Below, piece by piece: positions 1 through 6,700 of a stretch of DNA of 42,667 nucleotides. A model generated the notes under the pieces. It worked only from the letters and a program-made list of their open reading frames with translations. It did not search any database and had not been told where the DNA came from. Position 1 is the stretch's first letter. The number at the start of each line of letters is the position of its first letter. A program made the translations under genes and the position numbers. Origin of the DNA: a virus. Location: the IMG/VR virus record IMGVR_UViG_3300033979_000007, positions 1 through 42,667 of that record; one strand, written 5' to 3'.

Positions 1-441
1 CGGCCAATACGTTAACGTTAGCAGACAAAGAGATATTATTAGCATTAGCAGCAGCAAATGTGGCGGCCAATACGTTAACGTTAGCAGACAAAGAGATATT
101 ATTAGCATTAGCAGCAGCAAATGTGGCGGCCAATACGTTAACGTTAGCAGACAAAGAGATATTATTAGCATTAGCAGCAGCAAATGTGGCGGCCAATACG
201 TTAACGTTAGCAGACAAAGAGATATTATTAGCATTAGCAGCAGCAAATGTGGCAGCCAAGGTATTGACGTTTGCAGACAAAGAGATATTATTAGCATTAG
301 CAGCAGCAAATGTGGCAGCCAAGGTATTGACGTTTGCAGACAAAGAGATATTATTAGCATTAGCAGCAGCAAATGTGGCAGCCAAGGTATTGACGTTTGC
401 AGACAAAGATATAGCATTTGTATTTGCTGCTATATAAGCAA
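1..441 (-). repeat. 63-bp tandem repeat array in fibre gene
   Basis: Seven 63-bp units begin at 1, 64, 127, 190, 253, 316 and 379. The first four are identical base for base, units 5 and 6 are identical to each other, and unit 7 has diverged. Each encodes 21 residues (AATFAAANANNISLSANVNV plus L), which is exactly three heptads. Hydrophobic or Asn residues sit at the a/d positions (F, A, N, L, V, L), as expected for a trimeric coiled-coil shaft. The array continues beyond the left edge. Confidence 0.95.
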
Positions 442-1669
442 CGTTAAGGGCACCATATGCGGTTACGGGAGCAGCATATGTATAGATAGCACCATCATCA
501 ATGATTCTGTTCCATACAATACTTGTTGTGTTTAGGGTATCAGTGATCTTGATATTGGTGTCGTATAGTTTACCACCATTAGTTGTACCAGCATCAACAG
601 CAACCATTGCGGAAGCAATATCACCAATAACATCAGCGTCAGCGGATCTTGCCCATGCTGTTGCTGAAACTACATAAAGACCATTCTGGTTTGCTAATGT
701 TTGATCTTTTACTAGAACTCTATTGCCTGCTGAGACAGCAACACCGTCAATCGTTTGTGTTCCATATAATGCAATATTAGCGGTTGTTGCCGCAGTTACG
801 GATCTCTTAACGAACGCACTTGGCAAGTTTTCTAGAGTTAGATTTGTAATTAATCCTGCTATCAAGTTTACGTTAGCAGACAAAGAAATGTTATTGGCAT
901 TAGCAGCAGCAAAGGTGGCGGCCAAGGTATTGACGTTAGCAGATAATGTCTGGCTATTAGATACAAAAGATGCAGCCAAGGTATTGACGTTAGCAGATAA
1001 TGTCTGGCTATTAGATACAAAAGATGCAGCCAAGGTATTGACGTTAGCAGATAATGTCTGGCTATTAGATACAAAAGATGCAGCCAAGGTATTGACGTTA
1101 GCAGACAAAGAAATGTTATTGGCATTAGCAGCAGCAAATGTGGCAGCCAATACGTTAACGTTAGCAGACAAAGAGATATTATTAGCATTAGCAGCAGCAA
1201 ATGTGGCAGCCAATACGTTAACGTTAGCAGATAGTGTGACCGCATTTGCATTACTAGCGACGATTGCAGCAATAACGTTTGTACCACCAACAGTAAGATT
1301 GGGTAGAGAGATATTAGCACCACCAGCGACATCTAACTTATAATTACTTGAGTTACCTGCTGCGGTACCAATGCCAACGTTACCATAATACTGGCCGAGT
1401 GTAATCTGTTGTGAAGCAACATTGACCTCGATTAGCGGTAGTCCAGATACATCGTTAACTGAAAAGATAGTGTTTGATAGATCATTTGTGATTGAGAACA
1501 ACTGACCAGCAGTACCTTCAAATGACAGTGTACCATTTGCTGTTGGATATACAACTAATTCGATGTCAGTGTTATTCGTTGAATCTCCACCAGAAAACAC
1601 GATTGTTGGATCACCGGTTGTTGATCCTGTGTTTGGTGTGATAACTATGTTCTTATAAGTATTAGCCAT
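1..1669 (-). CDS. Long tail fibre protein, N-terminal part (runs off left edge)
   Basis: This minus-strand gene starts at the ATG at 1669-1667 and stays open to base 1, so its C-terminus lies outside the window. The translation begins MANTYKNIVITPNTGSTTG. It has a VGIGTAAG...YKLDVAG fibre motif near 1330-1385, then a coiled-coil region built from 21- and 18-residue repeats. A globular module beginning FVKRS-like (about 445-846) follows, then a second run of 21-residue repeats (1-441). Such proteins form trimeric fibres that contact the host surface. It is the last gene of the leftward fibre cluster, 25 bases after the LamG gene. The ATG is preceded by a weak TAGGAT ribosome site and a TATAAATA motif. 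The repeats and the FVKRS module closely match the 1907-residue fibre at 3721-9444, so one is probably a partial duplicate of the other. The fibre role is a family inference; the receptor is unknown. Confidence 0.85.
   Translation of the reverse strand, partial: MANTYKNIVITPNTGSTTGDPTIVFSGGDSTNNTDIELVVYPTANGTLSFEGTAGQLFSITNDLSNTIFSVNDVSGLPLIEVNVASQQITLGQYYGNVGIGTAAGNSSNYKLDVAGGANISLPNLTVGGTNVIAAIVASNANAVTLSANVNVLAATFAAANANNISLSANVNVLAATFAAANANNISLSANVNTLAASFVSNSQTLSANVNTLAASFVSNSQTLSANVNTLAASFVSNSQTLSANVNTLAATFAAANANNISLSANVNLIAGLITNLTLENLPSAFVKRSVTAATTANIALYGTQTIDGVAVSAGNRVLVKDQTLANQNGLYVVSATAWARSADADVIGDIASAMVAVDAGTTNGGKLYDTNIKITDTLNTTSIVWNRIIDDGAIYTYAAPVTAYGALNVAYIAANTNAISLSANVNTLAATFAAANANNISLSANVNTLAATFAAANANNISLSANVNTLAATFAAANANNISLSANVNVLAATFAAANANNISLSANVNVLAATFAAANANNISLSANVNVLAATFAAANANNISLSANVNVLA
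445..846 (-). repeat. Duplicated fibre module A, copy 1
   Basis: This stretch encodes a module containing TIDGVAVSAGNRVLVKDQT and the NGLYVV, DAGTTNGGKLY and DDGAIYTYAAP segments. It is a close copy (most bases match by eye) of 6465-6880 in the 1907-residue fibre. In both places it is flanked by NVNTLAA coiled-coil repeats. It is known as a recurrent globular insert of phage fibres. Confidence 0.85.
861..1240 (-). repeat. Mixed 63-bp / 54-bp repeat array
   Basis: One diverged 63-bp-type unit (861-917) is followed by three 54-bp units at 918, 972 and 1026, then two 63-bp units at 1080 and 1143 and a partial unit. The three 54-bp units are nearly identical and encode an 18-residue repeat (SFVSNSQTLSANVNTLAA). 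The 18-residue period fits one heptad plus one hendecad, whereas the 63-bp unit is three heptads. Both occur in the same shaft. Confidence 0.9.
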
Positions 1670-1691
1670 TTGATCCTATCTCTGTTCTGAC

Positions 1692-1699
1692 TATTTATA
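1692..1699 (-). promoter_or_regulatory. T4-late-like promoter motif TATAAATA
   Basis: The minus strand reads TATAAATA, an exact match to the T4 late promoter -10 element read by gp55. It lies 23 bases upstream of the ATG at 1669, with a short leader that keeps the ribosome site. The stop codon of the preceding LamG gene lies inside the motif. Chance occurrence in AT-rich DNA cannot be excluded. Confidence 0.5.
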
Positions 1700-3053
1700 T
1701 ATTGTATCTGCCACGAAGTGCAATAAAATTTTGTTCGATCTCAGATGCTGACAATGTGCGATTGTATATCTTAACATTAGATACACTACCTTTAAACGGA
1801 TACCAAGGCGCTGTACCATTGTTACCACTATTGCCATCACCGATCATGAACTTGTATGGGTAGTCTGTGACTGAACCTGCATAAGATACTGATCCAGTTT
1901 CATTACCATTTATATATATTTTCATGGTGGTATTGACACCATCATATGACGTTGTAAATGCTGTATGATACCAGGTGTTAGTTGTCAATCCACCGGATGA
2001 TAATGTTTTTTGTGTACCACCAATAGCGATTGAGAAAAATAAAGAATTGCCATTATAGAAACTGAAATATGGTAGAAATCTTCCCATGAACATATTAAAG
2101 GTGTTCAGGTTCTGAGAGCAATTTACCCATGCTTCCCATGTAGCATTGTTGCCAAATGACACTGTATTGGTAGTAACAACACAACTATTAGCACCAAGAT
2201 TTCCGTCAAATGTCATATAACCAGCGGAATTGTGTGGATCAACACTGTTCAATACAGATCCATGATTAGATCCTATCATATCATACCATTCTGAACCAAC
2301 TCCTGCAATTAGATCAGCAATAGTTGGTTGAGAACCATCACACAAATCAATTCTTGGTTGATAGAACTGCTGATTGGTTGTAGTAATAGTAGAGTAGAAT
2401 AGATATGCTCTATGAATTGTTTTTGTATTTGTTGGCTTCCACACCCAGTCACCTTGGTTAGGCGAACCTTGGAACTTAGTTCCTGATGTGTTCCATAAGC
2501 CACTGTCTGTGTGAACGCTTCCTGTTCCACTATTGGCAGGAAAAACATGGCCGACAACTAGCATCCATTCGTTGTTTGCAATACTCGCTGGCCAACCGCC
2601 CGCTGAAAAATAGGGGTTAGTGCTTACTGATGCTGTGTTTGCTCTTAATAGAACACCGTCATTACCAAGCCCAGCATTGATTCCATATAGGCCCATATAG
2701 TAACTACCATCACCAATATTCTTTCTGCGTAGCCATACTGAAAATCTGTATAGTTGAGAAGAATCAATTGACACGTAAGGACTGCTGAATCCACCATCAG
2801 CGTCACTCGTAGCGTCATTAGATGGAGAATCCCAGACAAGCGTAGTAACACCAAAAGGACCTGTGTCTAGTATTCTTTGATTTTCTGATACAGAACCATT
2901 GTATGAGAATGTAGTGGTGCCACCTGTCCCTAACGTCCAGTCGCTAAGATCAAGAAGGTTCTTATATCCTCTTGCTGATCTATTAGTATTAGCAGCGTCC
3001 CAGTAACTTACTAGTCCATTAGTGACTATAGATGGTGAATGTCCTAGTGCCAT
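1695..3053 (-). CDS. LamG (concanavalin-like) structural protein with inserted domain
   Basis: This 452-residue protein most likely binds carbohydrate or packs against fibres on the virion. Its start, NGLVSYWDAANTNR at about residues 12-25, is a LamG-like first strand. The matching continuation (EWYDMIGSNHGS) appears only around residue 253. The region between, with a YRFSVWLRR strand, looks like a separate CBM-type jelly roll. The C-terminal half has usual LamG features: TFDG, TWEAWVN, TWYHTAFT, KIYINGNETG and FKGSVSNVKIYNRTLSASEI. It shares its architecture with the adjacent 222-residue gene, to which it is joined by a TAATG overlap at 3053. No signal peptide or membrane segment is seen. 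The LamG call is from motif recognition; the ligand is unknown. Confidence 0.8.
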   Translation of the reverse strand: MALGHSPSIVTNGLVSYWDAANTNRSARGYKNLLDLSDWTLGTGGTTTFSYNGSVSENQRILDTGPFGVTTLVWDSPSNDATSDADGGFSSPYVSIDSSQLYRFSVWLRRKNIGDGSYYMGLYGINAGLGNDGVLLRANTASVSTNPYFSAGGWPASIANNEWMLVVGHVFPANSGTGSVHTDSGLWNTSGTKFQGSPNQGDWVWKPTNTKTIHRAYLFYSTITTTNQQFYQPRIDLCDGSQPTIADLIAGVGSEWYDMIGSNHGSVLNSVDPHNSAGYMTFDGNLGANSCVVTTNTVSFGNNATWEAWVNCSQNLNTFNMFMGRFLPYFSFYNGNSLFFSIAIGGTQKTLSSGGLTTNTWYHTAFTTSYDGVNTTMKIYINGNETGSVSYAGSVTDYPYKFMIGDGNSGNNGTAPWYPFKGSVSNVKIYNRTLSASEIEQNFIALRGRYNI

Positions 3054-3721
3054 TATAAACCATATCTCCCCTTGTATGCATTGTAATATGCGGAGATTTG
3101 TGATGGTGTTAGTTCAACATTCCATAAACCAATTTTTGATAAGGTGCATGGAGCATAATAGCCTGAATAATTTGCTATCGTAGCACCCGATGGATTGTTC
3201 AATGTGCCTGTATATGTAGAGGTAGAGGCATCCCATAAAGTTCCATTAACATATAGTTTAAGAGTCGATCCAGATGACCAGGATACGACAAAGTGATACC
3301 AGTTACCATAAGTTGCAGTGAACGCTGTTTCGGTTGCGATATTTCCTATTGTTACCAAACTCGCTTGACCAAATACAGAATTATCAAAAAATTTAGTGCC
3401 TGTGATGATATAATCAAGAGAGAATAGAGTTGTTGTTGCACCTGCATTACTACCAGTGATTTTGGCAAAGGTGCTCGTAGTAAAAGCAGTCATACCGGTG
3501 GTGCCTGCTATACTGGCTATGTCACCATATTGATTAGTTCCGTTAAAAGTCAATGCACCACTACTGTATGTTGGTGCATTAGACAGTGTAGCGTTGTTAC
3601 CATTACCAGATAAATCATACCAGGTTGATCCACTACCGGGATAACTGGTAGTTGTATAGGCGTCTAGGTCTACAAGTAACCCCTGTGCTAGTATTTTAGA
3701 TGGTCCATAGGTTACTGCCAT
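3053..3721 (-). CDS. LamG (concanavalin-like) structural protein
   Basis: This 222-residue protein is essentially one LamG/concanavalin-type domain. It shows GLLVDLDAY, then TWYDLSGNGNNATLSN, LTFNGTNQYGDI, WYHFVVSW, KLYVNGTLWDAS and a final SKIGLWNVELTPSQISAYYNAYKGRYGL. This is the minimal form of the fold whose neighbour carries a large insertion; the ends match the neighbour (KIYNRTLSASEIEQNFIALRGRYNI). Such single-domain proteins are common in T4-like phage fibre loci and are presumed to be adhesin or decoration subunits. It overlaps both neighbours by one base (TAATG at 3053 and 3721), so translation is probably coupled to the large fibre gene before it. Confidence 0.82.
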   Translation of the reverse strand: MAVTYGPSKILAQGLLVDLDAYTTTSYPGSGSTWYDLSGNGNNATLSNAPTYSSGALTFNGTNQYGDIASIAGTTGMTAFTTSTFAKITGSNAGATTTLFSLDYIITGTKFFDNSVFGQASLVTIGNIATETAFTATYGNWYHFVVSWSSGSTLKLYVNGTLWDASTSTYTGTLNNPSGATIANYSGYYAPCTLSKIGLWNVELTPSQISAYYNAYKGRYGL

Positions 3722-6700
3722 TATTCCTCATACTCCACAACTAGTTTATCAACGTCCTTACGTTCTGCATATACATGATAGAAGCAATAAGGCTGTGTAT
3801 GGTTTTCCGTATCAATATGAATCTTCAAGCCATCAATATCAGAAACATATAGATTCTGACTATGACCGATAGCAGTTAGATTGACTGTGATGGTATCTAG
3901 ATCAACTAGACCTTCCCAGTAATCTGGCAGATTAATAACTTTCTCACCATCTAGTTTACCACGAACATAGACACCGTTTTCTGGACCTTCTAGCGATCCA
4001 TAACGTAGTTTCATACCAGGCTTAGTTGGGTGCTTAATTTCGAACGACTTAGTTACAGCATATAGACCACCGGTAATTCTAAAGTTACCAGTTGCAGATG
4101 AAAGTTCCGCTACAATGGTTGGTGTGGTGGATGTGCCACCACCTGCTTCCCATGTCCAACCATAACCAGCAGTATTTTCAACAAATGATCTTCTAGCCCA
4201 AGATGTGACATACGTACCTGTTGGAGCGGTGACCGTTGCTGTCCAACCTTGTCCAGCACCAGCGGGTGCCATGTAGTCTTGCCATGCTGTATATGTTGGA
4301 GAATACCAGTTAATACCAGTTGATGCAGAAGCAATACGACGCATCTGATGTATGTTACTCACCACATTTGGTGTGTAGATAGGACCATTGACTTCTAGTT
4401 TATATCCGGGTGTTGCGGTACCGATACCAACGTTACCATCAGCACCAAGTGTCATCTTTGTGCTATTGCCAGTGATGAATGATACTGTATTAGATGAATA
4501 AGATCCAAAATAGACTGTGTTAGCAGATGTGGATGGTGTAAATACAGCACTCATAGCACCTTCGAACAGTGCTAGTCCTGGAAGACCAGATGATGAAGAT
4601 GTTGTTGTTACACCAATACCTGCTGCTCCTGATGTGACACCTAGGCGATAAGTAGCACTTGCACCCTGGCCAATACCAACGTTACCATTGTTACCGATAG
4701 ACATTCTGACTGTATTATTGGTACCAAAAACCATAGGTTCTGATTGCGTTTGCCAAACATACATTTGACCAGATATTGGACTACCATAACCAACATATCC
4801 CATCTCAGAACCAGAACTGTTCAAGAATTGTAGATATGCACTTGTGTTAGAGTATGCAGATTGAATACCAACTACGGCAGCCGTTGCAGGAGCAGCATTG
4901 ACATGTAGTCTAGATGTTGGACTAGTGATACCAATTCCAACGTTACCGGTTTCAGTAATTCTCATTACTTCTTGTGGTGTAAACTGCGTATTTGCTGCAA
5001 TTGTCTGTGAACCATTAGCAAAGAACTGAATACCACCAGTTGACATGTTCATTCTAATAGCAGAGCGATATATCGAAGAACTACCATATGAAGAATCATA
5101 TGCATCTGTAAAGGTATTACCCTTCATACCGGTACCTAGAACAAGACCGGATGAACTATATGGGGTCCAGATAGAAGCATAATGTCCTCCACCACCACCC
5201 CAAACAATACCACGACCAGCAGTTCCTGATCCTAAATCGATGACACCAACAGGTGCTGCTGTACCAACACCAAGATTTCCATCGGTGTTAAGAGTCAATG
5301 CATTGTTGAGTGTAGCAACTGCACCGGCCGTTCCTGATGGTGCCAAGTACCATCTATGAGCGCCCGAGTTCATCATATAAGCAGAGGCAACAGCAGATGC
5401 TTTGTAATTAAATACACCAGCAGATGATTCGTATAAATTGAATCCTAAGAATCCAACACCATTAGATGTTGTTGAAATTGATGTATAAGCACCAATATCG
5501 ATTGCTCTTGCTGTTGATACCCATGGGCTTGGTATTACACTAAGTCCTAAGAAACCGTCATTATCCAGTCTTAGTCTTTCGGTCAGTGTTGAACTGTTTC
5601 TGAAAATTAAGTTACCAGCAGTTCCACCTCTATTGAGGTCCACATAGTAATCACTACCACTTTGGGCTAATACTGTGTAGTTTGATGGGTTTCTGAATAC
5701 TAGACCGGCATTTGAAGCATCATAAACTTGCATCCTAAATGATGGCATTGTATTGTTAGTACCAACACTTAGATTGCCAGCGGGAACAAATATATCACCA
5801 TTATATGAAGTGCCAGATGTGTTGGCTAGTTTACCAGCGGTACATGCTGCTAATACTGCTATGTTAGCACCCTGAGTAGCATTGTTACTCACTACAGCAG
5901 CAGCCAATACGTTAACATTGGTTGATAATGAAACTGTATTTGATGTTAGAGTTGCAATATCAGTATTAGATGCAATGTATGTCGTAATAGCGGCATTAGC
6001 ATTACTGGTAAATGCCCAAGCATCGGCTGCTTCTACCCATATTAGAGCAGCATTAGCAGCAGCACTACCACGATTGACTTCTATGCCAGCATTTTCAGTT
6101 GGTGTTATATTGCCTGGTAGATCAGCATTAAGAACTACTAGGTTATCACCAATCAATAGTGTCTGTGTATTGACATATGATTGGGATCCACTAACAGTCA
6201 AACTACCAGTAATAGCAACGTCACCAGAAATGGTACCGCCAGATTTATTATATGCTGCACCAGCCAAAGTGTTAACATTTGCTGCTAAAGTATTAACATT
6301 GGTTGATAGTGATACGGAGTTAGCGTTAGCCAAAACAAATGTAGCAGCCAAGGTATTAACGTTAGCAGACAAAGAAATGTTGTTAGCATTAGCAGCAACA
6401 AAGGTGGCTGCCAAAGTGTTGACGTTTGCTGACAGTGTTTGAGCATTAGTATTAGCAGCCAAGTAAGCAACGTTTAATGCACCATAGGCAGTAATAGGAG
6501 CAGCATACGTATAGATAGCACCGTCATCGATAATTCTATACCAGGTAATGCTTGTTGTGTTTAAGGTGTCAGTTATCTTGATATCATTGTCATAGAGTTT
6601 GCCACCATTAGTTGTACCAGCGTCAACAGCAACCAACGCTGAAGCAATATCACCAATAACATCGGCATCAGCGGATCTTGTCCATGCTGTTGCGGAAACT

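Noticed and set aside
1-441. Tandem repeats as a CRISPR array
   Set aside because: The units are contiguous with no spacers, in frame and protein-coding.
60-1343. Open plus-strand frames (60-437 and 723-1343) with repeats such as LADKEILLALAAANV
   Set aside because: They are the complement of the fibre repeat array. The minus strand has the long open frame with fibre motifs, and the plus frames lack ribosome sites and homology.
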